A stretch of 64,000 bases of DNA from Apoda limacodes (Eukaryota; Arthropoda; Insecta; Lepidoptera; Limacodidae). Positions within the stretch are counted from its first letter, which is position 1; each line of letters opens with the position of its first letter. Shown here in pieces: positions 7,255 to 17,426 of this stretch. A model generated the notes under the pieces. The model did no database searches, was not told the origin of the DNA, and worked only from the letters and a program-made list of their open reading frames with translations. The translations under genes and the position numbers were made by a program. The DNA lies in assembly GCA_946406115.1 (NCBI GenBank), contig OX291550.1, forward strand, positions 22,668,722 to 22,732,721, read 5' to 3'.

Positions 7255-9924
7255 CTAGTTTTTGGGCGGGATTAGCTCCCTAGGGAGAGGTCGGCCTTCG
7301 GGTGGACGGGCGTGCAAAGGCGCTATGCCCCTTAGGTGGAGGTGGGTGCTATTGTCCGCAGCGTCAAACAACCGGGCGGCCAGTCTGGCGATAAACTCAC
7401 CTATTGGCTCTGCCTTTGTGTCCCTAGCAATTGTGTCATTGCGAACGTAGCGCGGAGCACCCGTTAATATCCTCAGCGATTTGTTTTGTACTACTTGAAT
7501 CTTTTTCTTTTTAGTGGCGGATAGCAAGGCGTACCAAGCCGGCGCGGCGTACGTTAAACGGGACCTAACGTAGAGCTTGTATAGCCGGATTTTGGTCTTA
7601 AGTGGCAGGTCAGACGAAAATAATGGCCGTAGGGCCGCCCTGGCGCCAACCGCCCTGGCCGCTGCATGTTCAACCATTTTGGACATGCGCAGTCTGCGGT
7701 CGATAAAGCAGCCGAGGTATTTTACGCTGCTCTGCCACTCAATTACCTGCCCGCGGAATACAAGCGCTTTAGGTAATAGCCTCTGTTGGCCGGTTAAGAT
7801 GGCTGCCGTTTTTGAGGCGTTAACTGCTATCCTCCACTTGTCAAGCCAGCACGGGAGAATGTCCAATAATCGCTGCATTTTAGCGGCAGCTAAGTGGGAC
7901 TTACGGGACGAGCTCATGTACGCGCTGTCGTCGGCATACAATGCTAAGGTGACGTCCTGTATGCCTGGCGATAGACCGCTATCGCTAAGCGTGGGAATGT
8001 CATTAGTGAAAATCGCATACAACAGTGGGGAGAGGCAGCTACCTTGAGGGACCCCCGCTGAAATGGTCTTGATAGGGGAGTTTTTATTGTCAACCGAAAC
8101 AAAGAAACTCCGCCCCTCCAGAAAAGAGGCTATTATCCGCCCGTACATAGGGGGTAAATCGGTCTCAGAAAGCTTAAACAAAAGGCCGGCGTGCCAAACA
8201 CGATCAAAGGCCTTCTCGATGTCGAGAAAGACCCCGACCGTGTACCTGCCTTTGTTCATCTCAAAGGCCATATGGTGTAAAACACGAGTAAGCTGAAGAG
8301 TGGTTCTAAAGCCAAACTGTTCTGGCCTAAGATTGATAAAGGGTGATACCCTTTTCAATAAAAGACGTTCGAACAGTTTGGCTATGTTAGAAAGTAACGT
8401 GATCGGCCGATAATGCTCTGGTTTCTGGCGGCTCTTACCAGGCTTCGGTATGACAATAATTTTGCCTGTCTTCCAGGTCGTGGGAAAGAAACCTGTGCGG
8501 AGGATCCCATTAAAAATACGGGTTAAGGCCACAAGACCTTTTCTAGGTAGCATCAAAAGGGCCGTGTTAGGAATGCCGTCAGGGCCGGGAGATTTCTTTT
8601 TGTTTAAAAAAGATATAAATTTTTTAACCTCTTTAGGGGAGATAAAATCGTCACCTCTGAGTGGGACGGTGGGGGTAGAGAGGAGCTGTTGTATGCGCTC
8701 CTCAACCAATGATGTGTGGGCGTGATCGACAATGGGATTGGGCCTAAATTGGTCCTCGAAGTGGTCCGCCAGTAAGCCCGCGCGTTCCTCAGCTGAGTAC
8801 CAACGGTTACCTAGCGTGTCTACGAGGGGGTGTATGGGTGCAGGGGTGTTGGTCATACAGCGAGCTAAACGATAAAGAGCGGTATCATTGTCGCTGGCCT
8901 TTGAAATTGTACTATCCCAAGACCATTTCCGATAAAGCGAAATTTGGTGCGATAGGTCACTACCTAATTTATTTAGCTCTTTTTTAATTGACGGGCAACG
9001 AGTTCGGCACCACAGTTTACGAAGTTCTCGTTTTTGGCTAAGTTTATTACGGAGATGTACCGGTAATAAACTTTTCCCCGAGGCTGTCTTGGCAGCTGTG
9101 GTGCACTGAGCAAGTGCGGAAGAGATAGCCGCGGTAAGCGCCTGGGTGGCTGTTTCCACTTCCTGTGGAGTGGACAGGCCACCGGGGGGGAGTTTAAATG
9201 AGCTTAGTAGTTTTTGGTATTTAGTCCAGTCCGTAATGTTTTTCATTGGTGGCAAAGGTTTGTCCCTAATAGAAACTCCGAGGACCAATAAGATGGGGAG
9301 GTGTTGCGAATCAATGTCATGGAGGGTTTCTAATGAGATGGGCCAACTAATATTACGAGCTAGTGCTATGTCTAGTACGTCCGGTTGAAATAAGTCCTGA
9401 GATGGATAGTGAGTGGGAGAGCCGGGACCAATTACGACGTAATTGTGCGCCTCGGCATCATTTTTTAAATCTCTACCGTCTTTGGATGAAATTCTTGAAC
9501 CCCATTGTCGGTGTTTGGCGTTAAAATCGCCGAGTATGAGTGTGGGCGTGTCGTCGGACATAATGTTTGTAATATCGCCGGAAATAAAAGGCACCTTAGG
9601 TGGCTTGTAGGCAGCGTAAACCTTGAGTTCGGTATTGCCGACTTTTAGTTTAATACCTATCGCTCGAGTTGAAACAAAGCTTGACAGGGGTAAACTTTCG
9701 TGGACAAGGTCTCTACGAATCAGCACTGCTGTGCCCCTGTAAGCGATGTTATTCGTGGCGTTTATTTCGTCCCGCCTATAGACGAAATAATTGGGCAAAC
9801 AAAGAGAATGCTCAGGGCGCAATTTGGTTTCGCCCAACAACACAATATGAATATCGTGCTGTTGGACTAATAACCTGAGGTCTGCGGTCTTATCTCTTAC
9901 ACCCCCCGGATTCCAGTATATCAC
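7255..9924 (-). CDS. jockey-type ORF2: endonuclease and reverse transcriptase
   Basis: About 889 residues. It nicks target DNA and reverse-transcribes the element RNA at the nick. The endonuclease occupies roughly residues 1-215: N5 in YWNPGG, E32 in GETKL, D133 and N135 in GDFNAKH, S206 and H208 in DSQHLP. The RT spans about 430-700: SPGPDGIPN, HYRPITLLSN, D568 in FLDIEKAFD, GVPQGS at 624-629 and YADD at 663-666. The C-terminus (YAAPAWYALL, IARDTKAEP) matches related elements. Between R540 and T541 four residues (DSHS in copy 2) are missing, removing part of a conserved RT finger motif. The start at 9924 is GTG; no ATG was seen nearby. The frame is open upstream into the end of ORF1, which stops at 9929-9927, suggesting ORF2 is translated by reinitiation or another non-standard route. 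Confidence 0.9.
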   Translation of the reverse strand: MIYWNPGGVRDKTADLRLLVQQHDIHIVLLGETKLRPEHSLCLPNYFVYRRDEINATNNIAYRGTAVLIRRDLVHESLPLSSFVSTRAIGIKLKVGNTELKVYAAYKPPKVPFISGDITNIMSDDTPTLILGDFNAKHRQWGSRISSKDGRDLKNDAEAHNYVVIGPGSPTHYPSQDLFQPDVLDIALARNISWPISLETLHDIDSQHLPILLVLGVSIRDKPLPPMKNITDWTKYQKLLSSFKLPPGGLSTPQEVETATQALTAAISSALAQCTTAAKTASGKSLLPVHLRNKLSQKRELRKLWCRTRCPSIKKELNKLGSDLSHQISLYRKWSWDSTISKASDNDTALYRLARCMTNTPAPIHPLVDTLGNRWYSAEERAGLLADHFEDQFRPNPIVDHAHTSLVEERIQQLLSTPTVPLRGDDFISPKEVKKFISFLNKKKSPGPDGIPNTALLMLPRKGLVALTRIFNGILRTGFFPTTWKTGKIIVIPKPGKSRQKPEHYRPITLLSNIAKLFERLLLKRVSPFINLRPEQFGFRTTLQLTRVLHHMAFEMNKGRYTVGVFLDIEKAFDRVWHAGLLFKLSETDLPPMYGRIIASFLEGRSFFVSVDNKNSPIKTISAGVPQGSCLSPLLYAIFTNDIPTLSDSGLSPGIQDVTLALYADDSAYMSSSRKSHLAAAKMQRLLDILPCWLDKWRIAVNASKTAAILTGQQRLLPKALVFRGQVIEWQSSVKYLGCFIDRRLRMSKMVEHAAARAVGARAALRPLFSSDLPLKTKIRLYKLYVRSRLTYAAPAWYALLSATKKKKIQVVQNKSLRILTGAPRYVRNDTIARDTKAEPIGEFIARLAARLFDAADNSTHLHLRGIAPLHARPPEGRPLPRELIPPKN

Positions 9925-9926
9925 TC

Positions 9927-12056
9927 TTAGATTGAAGAGAATTCCTGGACCAGGAGGTAAGTAAGTTGCTGCAGGCCGTGCAGTAGAGCGGGCAGCGGGT
10001 TTTGCCCGGCCGCGATGGCCTCAATAGCTGCATTAAGCGCAGCGATGGATGCTCTGGCTATGTTGATCGACAACGGCGGGCAAATAGCACCCCTGACGGG
10101 AGGTGCACGACCCCTAGGGGGTGGAGCGGGGGTGGCGGCAAGATTTGTAGAGTTTGTTAAATTATAAAAATTTACCTTACGGTGTGATGCGGTGGGCGGT
10201 ACAAGCGGTCGTGCGGGGATGGGGGGTTGGGGGGGTTTAAAAAGAGTAGGAAGCGGGGCTTGAGGTTGGGCGCGGGGGGCGGCCACAACGGTGGGCGGGG
10301 CGACAGCGGCGGGCGGGGGGAGCGGGGCGAGCGGGGCGACGAGCGACGACGACGACGACGACGGTGGCGCCATCTGTGCTACGACCGAGTTAAGCTCACC
10401 TGCGCTTTCTTTCTGCTTCCTGCCCTTTCCTCTGCGACCTCTCTTTCTACCTTTATTTAAGGGCTGCGTTCTGTCTGACGGCAGATTGGCAGGGGGCATT
10501 AGTGTTGGTCCCTGCGTGAGGTCATACTCTTGAGCCTCCATTACCGGTAAGGGTACCGGGAACTCTCTTCGGGGCGGCGGTGGCTTCGGGGCGGGGGGGG
10601 CACTTTTCACCCCCATCTTACGCGCTTCCCTCCTGTATAACGGACATGACCTGTCGTTAGCCGCGTGCTCTCGTTTGCAGTTAGCGCACGTTGGGGTCGC
10701 TCCTCTGTCGCGCTTGCAATCCGCGGTTGTGTGGCCCTCTCCGCAGCGTACACAACGTATTGGCCTATGACAGTTGGCCGATGAGTGGCCGAACGCTTGA
10801 CATCGGTGACACTGCGCCGGCCCGGGCTTTGCCTTCCACGCAGTGATATTCACGCCGGACATGTTTAGGAGCTCCGTAATTTTGTAGACATTTTGGAGCT
10901 CACTGTGTTCGTGTCTGTTCTGTAGCTGTCCAAAGTAAATACAGTAGGGGCGACCTCTTGCCCCCGGGATCTGACGAATATGCGATAGGGGGAAGCCCAA
11001 TGCGTCCATTTCATTGGCTATTTCATCCAACGGCGCGTCGAGAGGGAGTCCTTTTATCGCCAGTTTTTGAGGTCTCTCGTTGTCCAGGCTGTAGCAATAC
11101 CAGGACACGGTGTTGTCCGCTTTCGAGACCTCGTCAATATAGGCCGCCACCACCCTATATTCTTCCGGCGATTGCGGCAGGAAACGCACGCCTTTGCCAA
11201 AAGGGCGCGCGTGCGGGGCGTGTTTCAGGAGGGAACGCAGCTTCTTTAGATGCACCGACCATTGTGGCAGATTTTCGACAATGATTGGTGGGTACCTGGC
11301 TTTCTCCTTAGGCTTTTCGGGCTGGACAGGTGTAGGCTGGGCAGGTGTAGGCTGGGCCGGGATGGCCGACACTTGCGCGTAGGACTGGCCGGTAGTTTGC
11401 GGTGAATTGGTATCCGTATCCATTTGTACGTCAACATCGGTCGCTGCTACCTGCGGCGGGGTCGTTGTTGTGGCGGGTACGTAGGTCGTAGTTTCCCTTG
11501 CTGCTGCGCGGGCTTGCTCAGCTGGGTCTTTAAATGGGCTTAGCGAGAAAGGACGTACCTCACGGCCCATTGTCCTTCGTGGGTCGCTCGTTTTAATGGC
11601 GATCGACGGCGGGTTGGCACGCGGTGGTGGGTTGAGCGGCGTCGATGGTGACACTATAGAGGCGTCGCGGCGGGCCGACGCCGGTGGGGCGTGGATGACA
11701 ATATCTGAATTAGCCGCCGAGCTGGCTATTACCTTTTGCGGCGACACACCGTCCGTTGGAGAGGCCTGGATGGGAGACAGCATGGCGGGGAGCTCTTCGT
11801 CTTGAAAGTACTCATACTCGTCACCTGTCTCAGAGGTGGCATAACTTGTTGTGCCCGAACGGGCAGAGGCCATCGACGCAGCCGACGGAGGGCGCGACGG
11901 CGGGAATGCTGCGGCGAAAGTGCCGTCCGCGGCAGTAACCTGTCCCGTAAAAAGGTTACGGGCCACTATTGCCGGTGGCTGAGAACGCGACCATACCTGT
12001 CGCTTCCTTACTCCCCGGCCCCTATTTGGGGGTTGGCGGAACGGAGGGGGTGGCAT
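9927..12056 (-). CDS. jockey-type ORF1: gag-like nucleic acid-binding protein
   Basis: 709 residues starting at ATG 12056. It packages the element RNA. Residues 1-250 are Pro/Ser/Thr-rich and likely disordered. A PRE_C2HC-type region follows (about 254-415, with YPPIIVENLPQW and RPYCIYFGQLQNRHEHSELQ). Three zinc knuckles lie at 416-471: CHRCQAFGHSSANC (CX2CX4HX4C), CVRCGEGHTTADC (CX2CX3HX4C) and CANCKREHAANDRSC (CX2CX3HX6C). The C-terminal third is Pro/Ala-rich with a basic patch (KGRKRGRRGKGRK). It ends at TAA 9929-9927, immediately upstream of ORF2. Codon use is GC-rich relative to the surroundings. No internal stop or frameshift is apparent. Confidence 0.9.
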   Translation of the reverse strand: MPPPPFRQPPNRGRGVRKRQVWSRSQPPAIVARNLFTGQVTAADGTFAAAFPPSRPPSAASMASARSGTTSYATSETGDEYEYFQDEELPAMLSPIQASPTDGVSPQKVIASSAANSDIVIHAPPASARRDASIVSPSTPLNPPPRANPPSIAIKTSDPRRTMGREVRPFSLSPFKDPAEQARAAARETTTYVPATTTTPPQVAATDVDVQMDTDTNSPQTTGQSYAQVSAIPAQPTPAQPTPVQPEKPKEKARYPPIIVENLPQWSVHLKKLRSLLKHAPHARPFGKGVRFLPQSPEEYRVVAAYIDEVSKADNTVSWYCYSLDNERPQKLAIKGLPLDAPLDEIANEMDALGFPLSHIRQIPGARGRPYCIYFGQLQNRHEHSELQNVYKITELLNMSGVNITAWKAKPGPAQCHRCQAFGHSSANCHRPIRCVRCGEGHTTADCKRDRGATPTCANCKREHAANDRSCPLYRREARKMGVKSAPPAPKPPPPRREFPVPLPVMEAQEYDLTQGPTLMPPANLPSDRTQPLNKGRKRGRRGKGRKQKESAGELNSVVAQMAPPSSSSSSLVAPLAPLPPPAAVAPPTVVAAPRAQPQAPLPTLFKPPQPPIPARPLVPPTASHRKVNFYNLTNSTNLAATPAPPPRGRAPPVRGAICPPLSINIARASIAALNAAIEAIAAGQNPLPALLHGLQQLTYLLVQEFSSI

Positions 12057-12305
12057 CTATAGGGATGACGACGGCGACGCTAACATTCCTCAGATAGGCA
12101 CGCACGGAGGCGGCCGGACCCAGAGCAAGTAAGAAAAAAAAACACTTACTCAATCCAAATTGCCTACCGAGGGAGAGCGAGACAGCAGTCTGTAGCCTTC
12201 TTGCTCGCACACGCTGAGCGATGACGCTTCGGCTCGAACGAGCACCCGCAACACACAAAACGCACACAAACGCAAACCGTCTACAAACAAAAGGCAGAAT
12301 GAACT
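12057..12305 (-). promoter_or_regulatory. jockey copy 1 5' UTR and probable internal promoter region
   Basis: About 250 nt of GC-rich leader upstream of ORF1. On the element strand it begins near TCATTCTGCC, an initiator-like sequence, and contains GTAGACGGTTT, which recurs at about 54573-54583 just upstream of copy 2. Members of this clade carry promoters within their 5' UTR; the exact start is inferred. Confidence 0.4.
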
Positions 12306-12552
12306 GTTCTTAGGAGCAAATACAGAAAGAAACAAGAAACTCCAAAGCGAACGGTCAATCTGTGTATGTATATGTATGTATGTATGTACCTAGTTTTTGA
12401 AACGTAGTCGTTCAGAAGAATATAACGCAGTACTGTAACGACCCTGTTGTTGCATTTAGTACTTTTGAGTCCAGTCGCCTCAATATAGCTAGAATGGTGA
12501 AAAGGCTTAGTTCTGCAGCATTCACGGTTCAAAAGATTTGTCAACTTACAGT

Positions 12553-13240
12553 CGAAGCTACTGCCCGGATAGTATACTTCAGCTGCTTTCATAGCGCGAT
12601 GTCCTACGGTATTTAACTATGGGGACCCGCAGCTGATAATTAATGAAACACTGTTTTTTGCTCTGCAAAAGAGGGCTGTTCGAAAAATTTACATTCTATT
12701 TCATATACACTCTTTAAGAGGTAAATTTAAGAAAATCAAGGTCTTAACCTTACCGTCTCAGTATATATTAGATAATTCAATTTATGTTCATAAAAATATT
12801 GATTGTTTTAAAAAGATTAACGATATCCATAATCGTTATACTCAAAATAGACTGAACTTGCTCTGATTTACACAAGACTTAAGAAAATACATAGATCATT
12901 TAAAAGACAATTTATCCGTTTTTACAATAAAATCCCTGCAAAAGTGTATCAATTAAACTTAAAAAACTTTTCGATAAAGCTTTTTTATTACACAATTCAA
13001 GAATACCTTAATGATGAAAAATCATGATATTTAATATTTTTTTGTTAACATAATTTACTTAATAATTTGTATTGATTAACTAAAATTAAAAGTGCGACTG
13101 ATGGAGAGTTTCTTTCGCTGTTTCTTCTCACCAGAACGCCATTTTGATTTCGAAGCGGTAGTTACAAGTAACTTACAGTTTATTGACTTGATGACTTTTT
13201 AAGAAATAAAGTATTCACATATTAAAATTGTGTTCAAATA
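12553..13240 (+). pseudogene. C-terminal RT-ORF tail and 3' UTR of a non-LTR element
   Basis: Pieces in shifting frames read YFSCFHSAMSYGI, ALQKRAVRKIYILF, IKVLTLPSQYILDNSIYVHK and INDIHNRYTQNRLNLL, matching the C-terminal segment of a common lepidopteran non-LTR ORF2. Downstream, 13095-13235 contains GAGAGTTTCTTTCGCTG and TTCTTCTCACCAGAA, related to the 3' UTR seen at about 50665-50790. 5'-truncated and broken by stops. Confidence 0.7.
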
Positions 13241-13317
13241 ATATGTAAAAAAATTAAAGGTGTCTGCTATTTTTTTTGCTTCTTATCAAATTAATAAAGT
13301 TATGAATATTTGTAGAA

Positions 13318-13470
13318 CGTCGGTCTCTATTAGAGTTATCTTAATTAATGAAAGGTATTTGTTAAGGCAGGTAGGAATTAATTTCTATGGCAAACACTGA
13401 TTCTCAAATAACTATTAATCTTTTTGAGATTCGGTAGGTACTGTCACTGCGCTCCATTTAGTAAATTAAT
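13318..13470 (+). repeat. dispersed repeat shared with 43756-43905
   Basis: About 140 bp including AGAGTTATCTTAATTAATGAAAG and AACTATTAATCTTTTTGAGA aligns with 43756-43905, where it reads GGTATTTGTTCAGGTAGAAA. Divergent but colinear over the whole length. Not coding. Confidence 0.6.
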
Positions 13471-14509
13471 TCCTCGGGAAATCGAGACGCCCCTGGCTTG
13501 TCATACCTACGATGGATATTGTCATAAAAGAACATAATCCCTAAGTTTATTTTGATTAACATAAGAGTAACTGTAAAATAAAAGTCTTGATAAAAATATT
13601 ATTACAAGGTTTCATGTAAACAGATGTTACAAAAAAGATCTATAAAACAGGGGGGATAATTTATATCAGTTGTCAATTGCTCACGTAACTTGGTAGCTGT
13701 ATTTGCTTTAGCGCGTCGTCAATCATAAATTACCTTTGATCGTTTTTCCGTTTACCAAAAGCTTGGGGTGCGTCAATGGTTTTTTTATTTATATCCATGT
13801 AATTGTTTGCTCAGACGATGCGACCTTGAAATCAATTTTATTTTTTTATTTTCAAACAATAGATGCATGTTTTGTGTTTAATATTACATTATTAGATTTG
13901 TTTTTTTTTTTAAAGTAGATCAGTTCAGAATGAATTTTACGTGTTGCTATGTTGCGGTAGTTTTTTGTCAGATTGCTGAATATACATTATGGATATGTTT
14001 TTTGTATTATATTTATGCTACCTCGGTCCCTGCAGTGTTACCTGTACGACTCAAAATTATGGTCCTACAAAATCTTGCCCCATAGGATATGATTTTTCAA
14101 AAATGCTGTAAAGTGTCGTTTTTTAATTGTAATACTTTCATTATTTATTATTTATTTAAACCTAAAGATAGTTAAAAATAAGATTATAATTCTAAAATAT
14201 GAATATAAAGTTTTAGTTCTACAATATGAAGATAAGTTACCATAAAGTAAATTTAGGCAGCCATAATTTTGTTATGAGACATAAGTTTATCAAAATTGTT
14301 ACGAAATTTGTCCATTATTTTTTAAAGTCTCTCTTGAAAGGATCCAGTTGGCTGACGTATTGTTGGTATTGCGTTTTGAAAATTATTAAAAACAATATTT
14401 ACCTGCAAAGCCTTCTTTGAAATTGTTTCTGACGTTAATTTTGACTGCTAGCTCATACGCTACCTAAAACAAGACCCCTTTAAATAGTGTTTCATATTAT
14501 ATTATGCTG
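13471..14509. other. unassigned AT-rich sequence
   Basis: Short open frames (for example 14226-14420 +) have AT-driven composition and no recognisable motif. I see no gene. Confidence 0.5.
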
Positions 14510-15735
14510 GCGCCGACCCAATTCCTAATTTACGTAAATGAACTATGCAAAGCTCACATAACAGGAGCCGACCTCCTTACGTTTGCAGACGATACTGTCC
14601 TATTGTTTTGAGGTGACACCTGGGATATCGCTCGCCTTCGAATGTGTTTTAGTATGAGAAGTTCAACCAGCCCCATCAGCAATCTTAAGGAAATAGTTCA
14701 TACGTACTTCTGTAACCGGCAGCAAAATAACTCCAGTTGCAACTGTAGCAATCTGTCGCGTTCCAGCTGTATAAAATACCTAGGTGTACAAAGCTTTATA
14801 AAGTTTGTAAAGTTTTGTTAGTACGAAAACTCTTTATCATGAACACTTTATCCGTGTTTTCAGGCATTGATAGACTACAAAATATAACTCTTCCTGACAT
14901 CTATTGGCGAGTAGTTATACTATTATTTTTACAGATACAGCAACACTAAAACTACTTGACAGTAGATTGCGTTGTAAAAAAAAACGAGCAGAGCTCGGGC
15001 TTCCAGGTACTAACAACAACAGATATAACCGACTTCCAATCCCGTGATGTTCCAGTTCTTTTGCTCAAAGACACTATACTTTTTATAGCACAACTGTTAT
15101 GTAACAAAATTAGCAAAAACCACAAGAATATTAACAAATTAAATAATTATCAATTTAAAAATAAATCTTTAAGTAGCTTCAGGATTGATTCTACAGAAAA
15201 ATTACTACACTTATCTTAATTTTCAATCCTGTAATTATCCAGTGCTGTTGGACACACACACACACACACACTCACATACATACACAAACGCACACACACA
15301 CACACGCACACATATACGCACCCTCACACTCATACACACACACACATACTCTATAACTTTACTCGTAAGTATATTATGCTTTTTCGTTTCTACATGTCTG
15401 TACTGAAACGATACGAACACCGAACTCGTACCACACTTCCGTAACACAGCATATGTTTTTTTTGAAGACAAGGATATTTTATATTGTCATTGTGTAATGT
15501 ATTCCTTTTGTCATCACTCGTGTTTAGAGTATCTGGTATTTTGTTTCATGTGTTTCACTATTATTGTGTTGCGATCATTTTAAGTAGTCATTTGGTAAGT
15601 TCACACTTTTATGTCATATAATTTTAAGGCTGATTCTTTAGACTATTTTAAAATATGATATGATTGTGCATTTACTCGACACTGAAATTATTTAAATGTA
15701 TTGTACCATACATACCCGTATAAATAAATAAATAA
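14510..15735 (+). pseudogene. L2-like non-LTR retrotransposon 3' part
   Basis: Decayed ORF2: FLIYVNELCKAHITGADLLTFADDTVLL (about 14521-14605; RT FADD box), then CSNLSRSSCIKYLGV (about 14740-14790), RLPIPCCSSSFAQRHYTFYS (about 15030-15090, interrupted) and KNINKLNNYQFKNKSLSS (about 15122-15180). These are the RT core and C-terminus of a lepidopteran L2/CR1-like family. Multiple shifts and stops. A CA microsatellite at 15252-15345 and a terminal ATAAATAAATAAATAAA at about 15720-15735 follow; short tandem ends like this are typical of the clade. Confidence 0.75.
15252..15345 (+). repeat. interrupted (CA)n microsatellite
   Basis: CACA runs interrupted by CTCACATACA, CGCACA and CTCATA within the 3' UTR of the L2-like remnant. 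Long Thr-His or Val-Cys open frames across it are artefacts of the dinucleotide repeat. Confidence 0.85.
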
Positions 15736-16299
15736 ACTTTGTATAAAAAGTAAAGATATGGCCTCGTGAATGTTTAAAAATTTTGTTTTCATGGTAGAAT
15801 TAACTAGCAACCAGCATATATTACTTTCGAAAATTACGGGAAACACAGCAAACTCGCGTATACATGAATGAATAAAAGAATGAAATCACACTGGTTATGC
15901 CTCGAGCACAGAACACATATACCCATAAAGGGGTTAAAGGTTACGACCACTGGAAGACGTTGTTAGACAGGTCCTTACAAAGTAATATATATGCCTATGC
16001 TATAATTGGTTACAATTAAAACGTTGTTTTTTAATGTATTAAATAATTTCTTTTTTTGATACGCACCAATAGTAGGTACCTAGGCCATATTAACAACATA
16101 AAGAAACAAAATAAAAAATATTATAGATTTGTATTTTTCAATACTTTTTCTGTAATCAATGTAAAACCTGTAACTTGAAATAGTCTAGCTTAGATTGATC
16201 GTGGATCACTAAAATACAAACATCCAACTTGACAAGTTCCTTCTTTTTGAAGTCGGTTAAAAAAGAATATTATTATTTGACGTTACTAGGAGGGGAGGG
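15736..16299. other. unassigned, one repeat end
   Basis: AT-rich. The sequence TTTGAAGTCGGTTAAAAAAG at about 16237-16265 is a recurrent end of lepidopteran short repeats. No gene is seen. Confidence 0.4.
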
Positions 16300-17426
16300 G
16301 TACAACCTTACCGATCCTTCCGTGGCTTGTCCTGACGACGGCGGGAGGCAAATGATAGTGTAATGGGAACCACCACAATCGCTGCACACAGTGTCCGAGA
16401 AAGGGGACTGAGTGACCCCGCGGTCCGCACCAAGACACTTATAACACCAGCGTCACGTGCGCACACTCAGTCACCATGTGGTCCCTACCGCGACAATAGA
16501 CGCACATCCGAGAGTTAGAAGCCTCTGCAGCAGCAAAACACCGCTCACCTCCTTAAGGTCTAGGCAGCTGTCTAGGCAACTGCACCGGTGGTGGCCTAGT
16601 CCTACCTTACAGGGTGGAGGGCTCTGATAGACCGAGGTTATCCACCAGATGAAACTTCTCCTACAAAGAACCCACCAAATTTGCAAATTTGGGGAAGGAG
16701 TTGTCGGAATCTCCCTCGTGGGAGTATTCAAACCGGCTCCTCATGTCTACCGGCAACTTTCCTAAAACTATAGAAACGACCACTCCAGGCGTTGTAGGTG
16801 ACCAATAGGACGTTAAGAAATCCAATCCGTAGGTCCTTAACGTCCTGAACCCGTGGCCCCAAAATGGCGGAGACGTGAGCGTCTAGTAATTGCCGCACAT
16901 TCTGATATCGCTTATCCAGCTATTCCCGCGCCACCGTATAGCAGGCGTCCTACAACGGGAGATGCTGGATAAGGCCACGCGGTTCCCCGTTCAACGAGGT
17001 AAATAGGTATGCCAGCTTTTGAGCCGAAATTAGGTCGGAGCGGGCTTCGACTAGGCTGACGAACATATGTCTAAACGAGGTCCACTGGCTAACCGGTTCT
17101 GCACACCTGGGAACATCTAACATCGGCAGCCTATTCAGTAGTGCTGACGGACCTAAGTTTGGGCCAGCGGGCCCCACTTCCGGCTGGGGCGCGACGAGAT
17201 GTCCTACAGCCTGTGTGATCTCGTCCGCTATCTCCTCGGCCTGATCAATATCGGCCAGGACATTGGCCATGGCCTCCGGCTCCAAATCTGAGTCAACCAG
17301 CTCTCGGTAGGCCTGGCTCAGCACCTCCATTCCGTCCTTGAACTGTCCCTGTCCGGCCAAAGGATAGAAGGGTATCAAATACAAAAAGGAGAGTAGGTAT
17401 GTATTATTATTGTGTAGTCGCGTCAA
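16300..17426 (-). pseudogene. BEL/Pao LTR retrotransposon gag remnant
   Basis: The minus strand encodes a gag with the usual BEL/Pao order. An acidic N-terminal region (EVLSQAYRELVDSDLEPEAM) is followed by LPMLDVPRCAEPVSQWTSFR and SAQKLAYLFTSLNGEPRGL, corresponding to the DUF1759 core, in one open frame at 17426-16950. Beyond the stop, LDKRYQNVRQLLDAHVSAIL (about 16922-16860) and EYSHEGDSDNSFPKFANLVG (about 16730-16670) continue in other frames. A zinc knuckle CVYCRGRDHMVTEC (CX2CX4HX4C) lies at 16504-16463. No protease, RT or integrase follows on this side. Several shifts and stops show decay. Confidence 0.8.

Larger units (their letters stand above)
6895..12305 (-). mobile_element. near-complete jockey-type non-LTR retrotransposon (copy 1)
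   Basis: The element runs from about 12305 (5' end, estimated) to about 6895 (3' end, near a TAAG-type short repeat). It holds a 5' UTR, ORF1, ORF2, a T-rich 3' UTR and terminal hairpins. The two-ORF layout, an ORF1 with a PRE_C2HC region and three CCHC-like knuckles, and an ORF2 with an apurinic-type endonuclease plus RT ending in YADD all match the jockey clade. Both ORFs are open, unlike copy 2 at 54555-59515. However, ORF2 has a 12-bp in-frame deletion in a conserved RT block, so it may not be active. I found no target site duplication. Confidence 0.85.

Noticed and set aside
7262..8725. Several plus-strand frames of 62-156 codons opposite ORF2 (for example 7577-8047)
   Set aside because: They are antisense shadows of the GC-rich ORF2 coding sequence; the sense strand carries clear RT motifs.
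10227..11284. Gly/Arg-rich plus frames opposite ORF1
   Set aside because: Complement of Pro/Ala-rich ORF1 codons; no independent support.
12281..12592. 103-codon minus frame
   Set aside because: Overlaps the RT tail on the plus strand and the 5' flank of the jockey element; no recognisable motif.
15252..15345. Possible CRISPR-like or satellite array
   Set aside because: Simple interrupted dinucleotide repeat in a retrotransposon 3' UTR; the organism is eukaryotic.
15185..15471. Thr-His and Val-Cys-rich frames on both strands
   Set aside because: Produced by the CA microsatellite.
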